Assembly (NCBI GenBank): GCA_037102815.1
Contig: BTPP01000005.1
Location: 1,426,001 to 1,490,000 of the forward strand
Reading direction: 5' to 3'
Origin: Neurospora intermedia
Lineage: Eukaryota > Ascomycota > Sordariomycetes > Sordariales > Sordariaceae
Length of the DNA: 64,000 nt
Part shown: positions 37,146-51,975 of the stretch, one piece after another
How the letters are laid out: each line of letters opens with the position of its first letter
Position numbering within the stretch: position 1 is the first letter of the stretch
Notes under the pieces: model-generated
Databases searched by the model: none
What the model saw: the letters and a program-made list of their open reading frames with translations, nothing else
What the model was told of the DNA's origin: nothing
Translations under genes and position numbers: made by a program

Positions 37146-40100
37146 AGTAGTACTTATAGTTTAATTTCAAACCGACCTTATTATTCTTTATATTTCTTCT
37201 TTTTATTGAAGGGGGAGATACGTTAGGATTTAATAATAATTTATTAGATTTTTCAATTATTATTCAATTTTTGCCCTTTTAGACTAAGTATTTGCACTTT
37301 TACTCCTTAGAGTCCCCTTTTCTTTACTACTTTATTACTATTTATTTAAATCTAAAGGCTAAATTGAATAATATTAAAAACCGATTAAACAAACCTTTAA
37401 ATAGCCTTTAACCTTTAGGAAGAAAGTCTAATACGTAAAGTACGTTAAATCGTTAAATTTACTACTTACAAGCCGCAATTTTACTATAAGGAAAGATTTC
37501 AACCTTTAACCGCCGAATTGTTTATTGAGGTAGTATAATTGTATTTAAATAGAGAAACCGGTTATATTGAAATTAAATCTAATTAGGCTACTAATATTAG
37601 TAATAATATTTATAATAGGGGATAGATCGTTAATTTAGACGTAGTAAACTATGAAATTTAATAGGTCCTATATAGATATTGTTAATTAGTCGCCAATTAT
37701 CCTATTCTAATACGCTAAATTTAGCCCTTTATAATTAAAGAAGGAGCGTTATTATAATTATAAAAGAAGAATTAGAAATAATTTATAGCCTAAGTTAAGG
37801 TGAGTAATATTATTATTAATATTACTGTTTAAATACTTATTCCCCCTAGTATTAGTAATATAAGCGTTTATTCTTCTCTAACAAACTTTTCGGATATTAT
37901 TAGGATAGTTAATATACTAACCCTTATTAACCTAGTATAAGTTCCTATACCGCCTTCCTTACTACCTACATTTACTAAGTAATACGTTTAATTAAGCCCG
38001 ATTTAACGACCTTTCTCACTTATAGAATTGATAGTTTCGCGAATAAGTTCGGTTATTAAGATTATTATTAGTATTATTTAATAATTAGTTGCCAATCTTA
38101 TTATTAGACATTTCGGAAATTTCGTATAAGCCGAAACTCTTCTATACTTAGTATAAAAGTAATAGTAAAAGTAGGTAAAATAGTATCTAAGAACGGTTTT
38201 TACTAACTATTTTCCTATATACCTTATTAATTTAAGTTAAAATACTATATACTTTATTTAATGTAATGTAAAGACCGGAGGTAGATCCTCGAATTATTTA
38301 CTTTATTTTACTTAATTAATTTATAATATTATACACTTAGTTTAAAATAGTATAAAGCCCGGTTTTAATTTCTTAATACCCGTTACTGCTAAGTATAATA
38401 CCTTTTAGCCTTATAAGAATCCTACTATTTATTATAATTAGCGCTCTAGTAGTCTTATTAGTCCTACTAGCGAAATAGTTATAATAGGCGCTAGGGACCT
38501 GTATAATACCGTTAATTTAATTAATTAAATGAAAAATCTTTATATTAATTATATTAATTAGCAACCTTTATTCGAAAATATTAACCAACTTTCTATTTAC
38601 TTTCGCGAATATATATTAATTTCTATTATTAATTGTAATATTTCCAGTTAAATTCTACGGATAAACTTTAAAGAATTAATAAATTAGGTTCCGGTAAGCG
38701 AGAAGTAAATGGAATAGTAAAGATTACTACCTATAATTCTAAATAATAGTAGTTACTTTCCTTTAACTATTCTAAAAATTTTTATTCCTTCTATATATTT
38801 AGCCTTCCGCTAGAATATTCATCCTATTAGTAATTTATAGGCTATATACTTTAATATTAATTCTAATACTTCTATTCTATTAATTAAAGTTAATAGCGAT
38901 AGTACAATGACGGATAATTCGGTACTTTACGAAATATTTAAAGATTTGTATAATTATATTAAAGAGTTAGAAAATTGGAATTAAATTTTTACTAACTTTA
39001 TTTCTAAGGTTAATATAAATAGTCGTTAATTAGTTAAGGAAGAACCTTTTAAAATTTTGGATATTAGAATATACTTCCCTAATATAGAATTTAATAAGAT
39101 GAAGAAGGGTATATACTAAAACGGTAAAGTTAATATTTATATTACTTTTTACGGATTTAATAATATATTTAAAGGATATTTAAAGAATTACTTAGAAAGA
39201 CGCTAAATTCTTATTAATAACTTTAATTAACTATTTTATAGTATAGTACTATACTAATAGAATTTTACCCTCTCTAAGGAGGAATGTAATAATTTTTATA
39301 ATAGTTTTAATAAAACTTTTAATATATTTAATATTATATTCGGTATTAAGCCGTATAAAGCGTAAAAATAGTTGGATACGAATAAATTTACTATAGAATT
39401 ATATAAAATTAATACGTAAGCGCTTCGCGATTATTCGACCCAACTATTTAAATACGCGCGCCTTTAGGGAGATTCTTCGGACTTCTAATTATATATTCGT
39501 TTGTAGAATAGCCTATACCCTATAATGTAAATTATATATATTACTCCGGAATAGAATATTAATTTTAGTAATTATATTAGTAGGGTTAAATAGAAGGCTA
39601 TCCTAATACGCTACTTATTCTTAAAGTTATTAAAGAATAAATAATTAATTTACTATACTGCTAATAGTTCTAATAACGAGGATAATAATTCTAATATTTA
39701 TACTAATTTCTAGGGAAACTATAATAGTAGTAAACCTTTCTAAAAAAACTTTTTATTTTATAATAATAGGTTCAATAGTAAATTAGGCGGGAAATTTTAT
39801 TTTAATAAAGGATTTAGGAACTTTAGTAATAAGTTCGATAAGTGCAATACAAGCCGATCGGATAATAATAATAACCGTTAGCATCGTTAGGGTAAGAGAT
39901 TTAAGCGCCGTTAGGTTTTACGGGACGGTCGTTATATTTATACTTCTATTATAATAATCTTCGCGGACGATTCTAATATAAATAATAAAGTTTATTATCT
40001 ATAGAATAAAGGTTATTATTTTATTAAGGATTTTAAGGAAGAGGTAGAAGAGTTTATAGTAAATATTTTTAAGGTTGAATATAATAATAAACCTTTTATT

Positions 40101-43100
40101 TATTTTACCAGCTATCTAACTCCTAATAAACTTTTGTCTCTTAATATTTTATTATTTTATATTATTTTACGTGTAATAATTAACGAACCGGCGGTTATTC
40201 TTAACGTAATTCCTATTAGAAGTATTAATTCCAATAGGTTTGTACGACCCTTATCGTTAAATTTATTATCCGATACCAAATTTGCAATAATTTTTAAACG
40301 TTTAAAGAAAGCTTAAGCATTTTATAGGTCGTCCGATCCTTCGTTTAATAATCGAATAACCTTTATAGAGAATAGTCGGAAGTCGTTTAATTAAACTAAA
40401 ATATTAAAGAAAGCGGATATTTAAATAAATTTATTAATATTAGTAGACGGACGGAAGCCCGATTTATTAAAAGTTTAATATAAAAGTTAATATACGCTAT
40501 TTACTTTTACCGAAGGATAAATTATTAAAGCAATTCCGGATATTGCTTTTAAGAATAGGGAAATAAATTTACAAAAAATTATATTATATTTATAGGTTAA
40601 TATTAAGTTTAGTCCTAATATACCCATTATTACTATATATTTTAATTCGGATTATTTATCGATAGTAGTAAATAAAACATTTATTAAAGAGTTTTCACCG
40701 AATATAAAATATAAAGTAATACTACCTAGCGTTATAAAGGGTATTAATTTAAAGATTATTATCGATATAGTTATAAAGTTTAATTTTTATATGGAAGGAA
40801 AGGTTAATAGTATTAAAGTTAATAGGTACTTCCAAATATCCGCTTTAATTATTAATAAATTAGGTCCGAATATATTATTAGGAATAGATTTCCTTCGCTA
40901 CTATAGCGCGAAGCTAGACTTTAATACTATTCTATATTCTTTTAAATCGGTTTTTAGTATAAAAGTTTAGGGTAAAGTCTATTTTAAAAGAATCGAAGGG
41001 GGGGAGGATATTCTTATTACCAAAGTTTTTACTAAATCTAATATTCTATTATTAGAAGGATAGTTAAGAATTATCCCGGTAAAATACAGCGCCTAATTTA
41101 ATAATTAATATAGCTTAAATAAACGTCCTACTTATAATTTTTATATATAATATTTTTATTTACTAAATACTACTATAGATAATAAAATTCGTAAAGTAGT
41201 ACTATATTTAAATTAATCCGAAGAACTAATATTTATTCTTAGAAGAATTTAAATAGGTATAATTATACGACTATTGTATAAGGTTAGCGAAACTACTATA
41301 TTAATTAACGCTTCGGATATAACTTTTTTCGTCCCTAAAGTATAAATTGGATTTACCTAAGAGTAATACGTTATATTTATCGATAGGGTTGCTAAGGACG
41401 AAAAGGAAGAGGCCGTTAAAAAAAGTACCTTTAAAGTACCTTCCTATAGAATTACTAAGCCCGTCGATATTAAAACTATTCTTTCCGAAGTAGGTATTAG
41501 TATTTATAATACGGATTCCGAATTCTTAAAGTAAATTAAGAGCCTTCTAAATAAGTACATTAATATTTTTAGAAATAGAGGGATTATACTAATAAAAGAA
41601 GAAAATAAAATACGTATTAATTTAATTAAAGGATAATAGAATTAGCGAAGGATCGTTAGGCTTTACCCCTTGGGTATTAAGGATTGTAAATTTCTTAATA
41701 AGGAGTATAATAAAATGTACGTTTAGGGTAAAATATTATTTATATTATAATTAACTTTTATTATTTACTTAGTATTTATTATTTAGAGAAAAATTAATAG
41801 AATTAATAAAGGGCGTACTATAATTGATTTTCGTCCGTTTAATAGTATTATTATATTTAATATATATTCTTTACCCGATTAAAAAGATATTATTAACGCT
41901 ATAGTTAGTAAGAAGTTCTTTTTAATTTTTAATGCCGCTGGATTTTTCTACTAATTGCCTATTTTTATTAAATATTGTAATTGTATAGTAGTTATTAGCC
42001 TGCGAAGTTTTAAATAATTTAATATTGTATTAATAAGCTTTAAAAATTCTTTAGTATTTGCGTAAAAATTTATAGATAGGCTATTCTTTGAGTACCGCTC
42101 CTTCGTACGTACTTATATTAATAATATTATTATTTTTAGTAATATTTAGGAAGAATACTTTACTTATTTAACTATTATTATAAATCTCCTTAATAAATAT
42201 TATATTTATATTAATACTAATAAATCTTTCGTAGGGTATCCTTTAATATAGCTATTAGGTAGTATTATCGACGGAGAAGGTCGTAAATATATAGAAGATC
42301 GTATTAAAACTTTTTAGAAACTAACCTTTCCTAATATATTTAATAATTTTAAAACCTATTTTAATATAGTTGGGTAATTATATTAAAGTATATTGTAGTT
42401 TACTATTAAGGAGGAATTATTTAATCGAAGAAAGACCGAATTATTAAAGCGAATATATAAATTGGGTGATTTATAAGTAGGTTCAATAAAATAAGTATAA
42501 TAGGTATATACTTTTAAGGTTAAATTTGAGCCGATACCCGAAGAACGCGAAGTTTTCTATATTATATAGGAAAATTTGTATAATTAAATATATTTTTTCT
42601 ATTATATAAAAAGTAATATACTTTTTATTAAAATTAATATTAATAATTTAGTTTATAGTATTTATATTTTCCAATTTAAGTACCTATAGGATAGGGAATC
42701 TATTCTTAGAATAAGTAAAATCCTATTAATTATAATTAAACCGGTATATTTCCTATTAAGATTGATATCCCTAGCCGAAAAGAAATATAATTCTATAGAA
42801 ATAGAAATTGCAATTATTATTTAGGCTTTATAGAAATTTCGAAAGATAGTTCAATCTAACGAATATTAGGTTAATATTATTACTAACTATATTTCTACTA
42901 CCGGGATCGTCAAATATACTTCGTTATATACGATAAATTTAGTTAAAGCTAACCTAAAGCTTATAAATATTATTAATTGGGCGTTATAATTTAATTTAAA
43001 TATATTTTATATTTTTAGACTATTAAATATTGTACCGGATATACTATTAAGACTACCGACTGCCGAAATTATAAATAAGAACGATATTTCCGACGAATTA

Positions 43101-46100
43101 GCCGATATTTAATTTAATTTCGCGGAAGTATAGAATATTAGCTATTAAAATAATTTTAATACCTTTTTATTTATATATACTAAAGTTATCCCGGATACGT
43201 ATTAAGTTTCGCCGATTATTATATTAGAATTTCGCTAATAATTAATTGAAGCTTATCCTAAGGATCCTAAGTATATTAAGGTTCTCCGGCTAATTAATAA
43301 AATTAATATTCTAAAGTATATTTATATATAATAATCGAGAAAGCGCTTAAATCTACCGGCGGGCTTCTATCTATTTAAAGATAGGTTACTTTACTATATT
43401 AATTATTAAAACGTACGTCGGCTGTATATTCTTTAGGTTTACGTATAAAAAATGCTAGAGTTAATATATAATAAAAAATACTATTTTAGAATTAATAGGA
43501 TAATAGATAATTTAACGTACTTCTATATAAGGAGAAAGACCTAAATAGTATGCGAATATATTAAATATTACGAAGTCTATTATTAAAATTAGCGGGATAA
43601 ATATCCGACCTTTAGAGAACTACTACTAATTTAAATATTTCTAAAACTGTTTTATATAATTACTATAAATTTTATTACCGATATACTGATAGTTAAAGCG
43701 GCCGGTACTATATAGGTTCTAAAAGGTTTCCTAGAATTTAATATTATATATATTATTACCTATAAATTTAATAAGAAAGTATTATTAATAATTAACTATT
43801 TTACTTATAGTATACGGGAATAGGCTAAAATATTATTTCGGACTTTATAGTTTTATAATTAGGGTTTATTAATAATTATTATTAGCGACCGAAATCCTAA
43901 ATTTATTTCTATTATTTAGAGGAGTATTTTCGAAGTATTGGCTATTAATCTACTATTTTCAACGGCCTACTACGTTTAGACGGACGGACAATTGGAAAGA
44001 ACGAATTAGATTACTAAAATGGCTATTCGTATATAGTATATAATAAACGTTATTCTTTGGACGTTAATATTAGTAGTATTATAGTACAATTTGAATAATA
44101 TTATTTAATCTACTATTAGGTTATTATTAAATAAGTTAGTATACAGTTTTAAACTATAGGCGGCCTTCGATTTGCTTATACCGGATAATTAGGAAGTTAC
44201 TATAGCGGAGTCTTTAGTTATTATCTATTAAGAATATTAATTCGAAGCTACAAAACTTATTAATTGGGTTAGGATAACTATTAAAGAATAATATAATTCT
44301 AAATATTCTCCAATAATATTCGACGTAGGTAATAAAATTTATTTACGTTTGGGTAAAGGTTATTATTTATTTAAAAATTTAAAAAAGAAATAGTTAATAG
44401 AAAGAATAGGCCCCTATTAAATTCTTAAGAAAATTAGCCTACTAATTTATAAGTTCGACTTACTTAGTATTTAGTGTACCTATCCTATTATTTCTATAAT
44501 ATATTTTTATAAACTAGCGTAGAATCCCGATCCTTTTAATTGTAAGGTTCTACTACTATTACCGGTCAAGGTTAATAGTTAAGAGGAATAAGAGGTCGAA
44601 AATCTTGTAGTTAGAAGTTAAGGACTGTTAAATATATAGTATTTAATTAAATAAATTAGGTACTAAAATAAGGATAATATATAGGAATTATATAGTAAAT
44701 TTATAAGGAATTTAAAGGAGTTAATAAGGGACTTTAACGTAGAATATTTATTAGAATTACCGTTTAAAGGCAATTGTAGAAGGGTAGTTTAGTATATTGG
44801 TAGTACAATCCTATAGAGGCGTTGTTAAAATAAATAGAGGAAGTGACCGTTTTTTTGCTAAAAGAGGGGGAGGTTATTGGAAACTATAAGAATTTGAGAG
44901 TTTTTTCCTTTATTTTATATTTTATTTTCTTTTTCGTTAAGTATATTTATAGGAAGTTATATTTTCTATAATTTTCTATTAAAATTTCTAAAATTCTATT
45001 TAGAAGTACGTTTAAGCGGAGGTAAATTTAGTATTAGTAGTATATAGAATAATATACTATACGCTATTTATAATTTCGATTAAAATATTTTCTATTTTAA
45101 TTAGGTAAGTACATATAATTGTATAAAGGTAACGGTAGTTATAGTTATATATAGTAAACGGCCCTAGTAGGTAGGTATTTATAGAAGAAGAGTTTTAGTA
45201 CGTATATACAACTTTTAAAAGAAATTAAAATTATTTAACTACTTTTACCCTCTCTCCTTTTTACTCTAGTAATTTTATTACTATTTACCTTGTCCCTATA
45301 ATATTCAATTCTATTACGGCTCTCGTTGTATAGTAATTTTATTAAATTAATTATTATTTATTAATCTACTTTATTTTATATTCGTTAATTATAACTTTAG
45401 TGTATTAAAATAGCCGATATTAATATAGAATCCCCGCCGCCGGTTAATAATATAATTACTACCCTCAACGATTGGATTAATGGTTCTAATTGTAACGGCA
45501 GCCTATATAATTTTACTATAGACCGGCAACTCGCCCCGTAATTATTTGAATATAATCCCCGGTTCGGTATACTAATTAATATAGTAAAATACTTTAGCCG
45601 TTATACTATTAACGGTATTCCTAGTAAAATTATTAATTTAGGAATTAATAATATATATATTATATTACCCAACTTTATAGCCGACTTTATTAAATAAATA
45701 AATATAATCCCACTCGGACAATTCTTTAATTATATTTATTATAAATATATTATTAATATATTTAATAACTTTAATTAAAACCATACTCCCTATAATCCGC
45801 TTATTCGCCTCCTTAAGTCTTTCGGTACTACTTAGGGTATTCTAGTATATAACCCTAAAAAGGCGGATAATAGTAAATATATAGTATTAATTTTAACTGC
45901 CAATTATCTCTTTATACTATACGAAAATAAATTGTACTCCGTTTTATACAATACTATCGATCGTACAAATAAATTAATTAACCTAAATATAGTAATTTTA
46001 TATTCCTTCGAAGGTAATTTTACTTACTTTATACTTATATTCTTATTAAATAAATTACTTAAAGATTTAATTCTTAATAATTATTATAAACCCTAATAAA

Positions 46101-47714
46101 AGTAAATATCTAATACTATTATTAATTTTAACGATACTTAGATTTGGGAATTGTATTCTAGCAGAGAGTTCGATTTAATTTATACAATAATAATTAAATT
46201 TAGTAACGCTATTTTTAAAAGAAGATATATAGAAGAATTTATTATTATTAGCGAGTATTTCTAAGCGTACTTCCTACCGGCTTTCTATATAGTTTACTTT
46301 AACGGCTATATTATTAGAAGTAGCAATTTCGACTTCTCCGAAATTTAAAAGTATAGGGAAATTATTTAATTAATTAGTAAGGTTTATAAAATTTTATAGT
46401 TAGTAGTTAGACTAGCTTCTATCCTATTTTATATTAAGACCCTAACCGCCAAAGTAATTCCGAGAAAGGTATATAAAGTTCTAACCCGAATTGTATAATC
46501 CTATTCGGCTATTATTAGTAAAAGTAATAATAAAGGAAAAGTATATCCGACCCTCGCTAATACCCTCGCTAATTATAATAAAGATTATATTAATTTTAGT
46601 ATTAAAGTTAATTAAGAACTATATACAGAAATTAAAAAAATCGTTAAAGTATATATAAAGAATAAGGAGGAGTATAAGAGATAATTCACTAGCAATTACT
46701 CTTTTTCGCAATATAAATTAGTTTGTAATACTAAGGTAACTCTTAACCTTACTTTTAATAAAAAATACGATAGCGATATTAATTTTACCGATTATATCCC
46801 TTCGAAAGCGATATTACTCGCTATTTAATATTCTAACTATAGTATTAAATTTCCCAAGCAAATCGGTAATTTACTAGGTAGATTTAGCTATTTTTACTAT
46901 ACTTAGGTAATATCCGCTAAATCAGCCTTAAGTAAACTTCCTATAATTAAGAAGGTAATTAATTATATTATCGAAGTTAATAGAGAACTTATAATATTTA
47001 TCAATTTTATTTCTCGCAAAGAAATTAAAGGAATATTAGCAAATATTTTAGAGAAGTAAATTATAATATTAGTAATTTCCAACGAATATTAAGGAAGAAT
47101 TATATAAATAATATAAATAGAATTAATATCCCTTTGTACTAAATTTAGAGAAGCGTAAGAACTTTATATCCGACACTATTCTACTACTTCGTTTATTAAT
47201 AGAATTTACATACCCGATACTCTTCCTAGTATTACTACTCCTTATAGTATTCGTTCCGGCAATCTTTCATTTTAATTTATACCCGGCTTAACCGGATTAT
47301 CTAATAAACTTTATACTATATCGGTTCGTTTAGGCTTTCGCTTTAATACTTTATCTTCTATTCGCTCTCTTTACTATAATTACTTTCCTACCGACTAGGA
47401 GTAAGAGGATTCTCTATTAGGATGTAAGCAATCCCGTTAAAATATATATTATATAAACGAAAATAATAAGATAGAGGAGGATAAATTTAACAATCGCTTA
47501 TTTCGTTACAAATATAGTTACTAAGGGATTGGTACTAAATTATTAAACTATATATTCTATTCGGGTGGGCGTACGTTTTTATATTTGCTAACTAATTTAG
47601 ATATAGGCGAATAAATAAAGACTTTAATAAATAACCGGATTTTTTATATATATAGTTAGACTTAATAATATTATGTAAATAGCGAATACTCTTCTCCTTT
47701 TATTAAGGGGGAGA

Positions 47715-48053
47715 TGTTATAGGGCATTTTTAGTAGATACCTAAATATTCTATCTTATTATAGTAATTGCTCGTTAGAGCGTATAATCTATTATATAAAA
47801 GTATTCATTCCGTTAACCTTTATTAAGGTTGACGGATTATTAATTTATATTATATTAACCTTATATTTATCTTACTTATATTTAGTAAAGTCGTGTACGA
47901 AGTCCCAGGTTAAGGTTCGCGATAGGTCTTGTCTTTAGCTTCCTTTGACAAGACTGTCGTCAATCGTTACGTACTGTTGCTCTGTCCAGCAACCAGTTGC
48001 TCACTCTATTATTCTCTGTTGTTATTACTTGTGAAGTATATTATCGCGTAATA
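47715..48053 (+). repeat. inner element 3' LTR
   Basis: 339 bp, begins TGTTATAGGGC after a purine-rich tract. Its outward (right) half is the less mutated half, mirroring the 5' LTR. Confidence 0.92.
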
Positions 48054-48058
48054 ATATC
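48054..48058. repeat. target-site duplication ATATC (right copy)
   Basis: Matches 36,802-36,806. The outer element's sequence resumes here. Confidence 0.8.
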
Positions 48059-51000
48059 CTTCTAAATCCCTAACAAGCTACTATATCGGTTTATTAATAT
48101 CCTTCTATTTAATTTAATATATTTAACAACTATTATTTACTTTATTATATCCTATAATATTCTTAAACTCCTATTCCTACTATTCATTATTATTATTATT
48201 ATTAATCCTTATTATAATCCTACTTTAATTTACTATAATATTTTATTCGATATTATATTATCTTAAAAATTTAATTGTCTCCTAGAATTTAACTATAGAA
48301 ACGTAGAAGATTGGGCTAACCTTTATATTTTTAGAAAGTTAGAATTTAATCCTATAGGAGTTATACTCTAATACTCTAAATAATCCTTCAAATCTAAATA
48401 CTAATTTAGCTTAAAGCCTACTTATAGCGAGATTTTTAATATTAAAAAGTACTCTATCGCTAGTATAATACTTAAATATATTATTATAATTTTTATTCGT
48501 ATTTACCTCGTACCAATCTTATACTTACTTAAAAAGGGCAATAACGCCGTTTAGTACGGCTTAAAAGCAATTAACTACTTCTAATACTTTAAAGAATTCC
48601 TTTTTCTAAATATTTATAAAATTAGAGGGATAAAGCTTCATTAACTCTATTCCTATACGAAGGTAAAAGCTATAATTAATATAAAAGGGGCTTACCCCCG
48701 TAATTTCAGAGACTATATTATTGTAAGTAAATTTTACTAATAATAATTAATTAATTTAATTATTTTAGGCCAAATTAATATAGAGCTTCAAATATTATTC
48801 TATTTCTATATTAATCCTTTTAATTTAACTATTAATTTGTAAGTAGAAAGCCGATAATAACTTTACTATAACGCTTAGCCTCTTATATAATATCCTCTAT
48901 AAGGCTAAAATAAATTACGAACCCCTATTTAATACAATTTTATTAGGTAAGCCGTAAATACTATAAACCTTCTTAATAAACCTTTTAATTAATTCGTCCG
49001 TCTCTAAAATCTCTATTAATAAATAATACCTTATTTTCGTTAGACAGTCAACTACAATTGTAATGTAGCGGTACGTTCTTCTATTCCTAATATAGGGCGT
49101 TATAGGTATTATATAATTAATAAATATTTAGAATTATAATTTAAAAGGAACTAAGAACGGCTTTAAATACCCTACGGGCGAATACTTTAACGATTTAATT
49201 TTTATGTAAATTAGATAAGCCTTATAGAATTCTTTAATAAATTAATATATTCTAGGTTAATAATAGAACCGATTAAATATTTTATAAATCTTTTTGCAAT
49301 TAAAATACTCTCCTAGCTTTATAGTATATATTTTATAAATAAATAATAATTAGGTCTCTTTATTATTGGAGTTAATTAATATTCTTTCTTCCGTATCCTT
49401 CCGCTAGTAGACCCTTCTTTATCTTATTAAATACTCTACAAATATAATTTTAAACTGCTTTTTAATATCTAAGGTCTAACCTCTTCGGTCTTTATTTTAT
49501 AAATACAAAATTATTTCTTATATTAGATTTAATTTAATATAACTATCGTTAATTAAATTATTAATTAACTTTATTATTTCCAATTCGTAAAGGTTAACCT
49601 CCTATAGGTCCAATTAGTATAATTAGCCTTAATAGACTTCCTTTATAGCTCCTAAATATAAGTATATTATATCTAATATATCTTCGTCCTCGAAGAAGGC
49701 CGGGTTAAAACAATCTAAATCAATAAAAGGTTTCTTTCTAATTAAAAATCTCTCGTTTTAATTATTTTGTAGTTTATTTTCTAGCTTTCTACTTAAAATA
49801 TTTAGTCTTATATTATCCAGGCCTTTTCTATACATAATATAGAAATTAAGGTAGCTTAAAAATTCGGCCTATTATATATACCTTAGTATAAACTACTTAA
49901 TAGTAGTAAATATTTTAAAATTCTTATAATCGGTAATAATTTCAACTTATTTTTAAACGCCCTCCAACTCTAGCGTCTATTCCTCTAGAGCCTTTATAAT
50001 AATTAGCAACTCCTTATTATAAATATTATAATTATATTCCACTATAATATACTTAGTTAAAAAGTAGGCAATTAAATAGAATATACTATCGTTTTCCTAT
50101 TGTAAAAATATACCTCCCAACGCCTAATTTAAAGTATCTATCTTAATTACAGTCTTCTTTATCTAATTGTAGATTTTTAAGACGGGTACCGTAGTAAATA
50201 TAACTTTCAAATCCTTAAACGCTTTTTAATACTTAATATCCTAATACTAATTTGCGGTCTTCTTCGTTAATTCGTATAATAGTTTTACTATATTAGAAAA
50301 ATCTTTAATAAATCGCCGGTAGAAGTTAGCGAAGCTTAGGAAAGATTGTAGTAATCTCTTAAACTCTAATACTTCCTATAAAACTACGGCTTTCACCTTA
50401 TTTATATCCATTTCAATCCCTCCTAACGTAATTATAAAACCTAAATATTTAATTCTAATAGTATAGAACTCGCATTTATCAATATCTACTTATAACCCAG
50501 AATATTCAAGGCGGTCTAGGACGTCGGATATATATTTAATATATTCCTCCTTATTATCGGAATATATAAGAATATTATCTAAATAAACTATAACGAATTT
50601 ATTTAACGTATTATAAAGGATATTATTAATAAAGTTTTAAAATATCACTAGAGCTCCCTATAAACCGAAAGGGTAGACGAGAAATTCGTAGAGCCCAAAT
50701 TTTATTATAAATACTATAAACTATTCGTAACCTTTATAAATTCGTATATAGTTAAATACTACTATAATATCCAATTTAATAAAGATCTTTACCTTATAAA
50801 TAGCGTCCAACGTTTCTTTAATTAAAGGAAGGGGGTAGTATATCTTTAGGGTCGTATTATTAATACCCTAATAATCGATATAAATATATACACCGCCGCC
50901 CGGCTTCTTCATTAATAATACTAAGGATATAGCTAGGGATTAAGAGGGCCGGATAAACCCTTATCTAATATTATTATCCAACTACTTTTTAATAATACCT

Positions 51001-51811
51001 AGCTCTAGAGGCGAAAAAGGTTATAACCGGGCGTTAGGTAATTTTATATTAAAGATTAACTTCATTTTATAATTATATAACTAATACTAGGGGATAATTT
51101 TCACCTCCTTAGAATTCGCTATATTCTAGTATTTATAGTAATAAGTAGGCATTTTTTCCTTAATTTCTTATTCAATAGCGAGAGGCTTATCCGCTTTTTT
51201 ATAAAATTTTTTAACATCTTCTTCTATAATCCTTACTATAACCTCCCCTACTTTACCTTAAAATATTCTAAAGAAGTAATCTATAAATTACTCTTTATAT
51301 TCTATATTATTACCCAAATAAATATTATAATACATCTTCTCCGTAACTTCTATTTTAAAATCTATTTAATTATTTATTACTTCAGCTTTTAACTTATTTA
51401 ATATTTCTTCAATCTCTTCCCGAATTATTACTACAACCTTAAATTATTCAATTTTAACCGCAAAATTAAAATTAATAGTATTAAATACCATAATATCGTT
51501 AGGGTTAATAGGGTTATTACTAATATTTATAAGTCTTACAAATAGCGGTACTAACAATCTCCTCTCGGGATTTAGGGTTCGGATTTACTTACTACTAATA
51601 ATCCTATATAGAGTAGGCTTAATCGGAATTTGGGGCAGTATATTAGGGATTATCACTATTTAATTACCCTTAAGGAATTAGGTAAACCAAAGCTATTCGG
51701 GATTTGTATTATAAGTTTTAATAATCCTTTAGAATAATCTAACTTTTTTACACTTAAAGGCTTTACGAATTAGGGACTATTATTATTATTACTATTAAAC
51801 TTCAATAATTA

Positions 51812-51975
51812 ATTCTTCTTCGGCCGCTTTAATAATTAGTTCCTCCTCGGCCGCCTCAATAATTTACTCCTCCTCGGCCGCCTCAATAACTTACTCCTCC
51901 TCGGCCGCCTCAATAGCTTACTCTTCCTCGGCCGCCTCAATAACTTACTCCTCCTCGGCCGTTTTAATAACTTAT
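51812..51975 (-). repeat. 27-bp tandem array, six units, inside the outer element
   Basis: CGGCCG recurs at exactly 27-bp spacing (51,821, 51,848, 51,875, 51,902, 51,929, 51,956). Read on the element's coding (minus) strand each unit would add nine Glu/Ala-rich residues. The inner units keep G+C that neighbouring DNA has lost. Confidence 0.9.

Larger units (their letters stand above)
36807..48053 (+). mobile_element. inner Ty3/gypsy-type LTR retrotransposon fossil (plus strand), 11.2 kb
   Basis: Structurally complete outline: two 339-bp LTRs (36,807-37,145 and 47,715-48,053), ATATC target duplication, and a purine-rich AAGGGGGAGA tract just before the right LTR. On the plus strand there is a gag-like region (about 37.3-39.95 kb); a protease-like segment near 40.8-40.95 kb (LGIDFLRYY-type); a reverse transcriptase at about 41.6-42.3 kb; an RNase H/connection region to 43.1 kb; and an integrase at about 43.5-44.5 kb with the usual SDRNPKF and STAYY-type landmarks, ending in a chromodomain-like stretch. 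A further coding-like block lies at about 45.4-47.4 kb. It is broken throughout by RIP, with many tens of interruptions. It inserted into the outer element, so it is the youngest of the nest. Confidence 0.93.
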
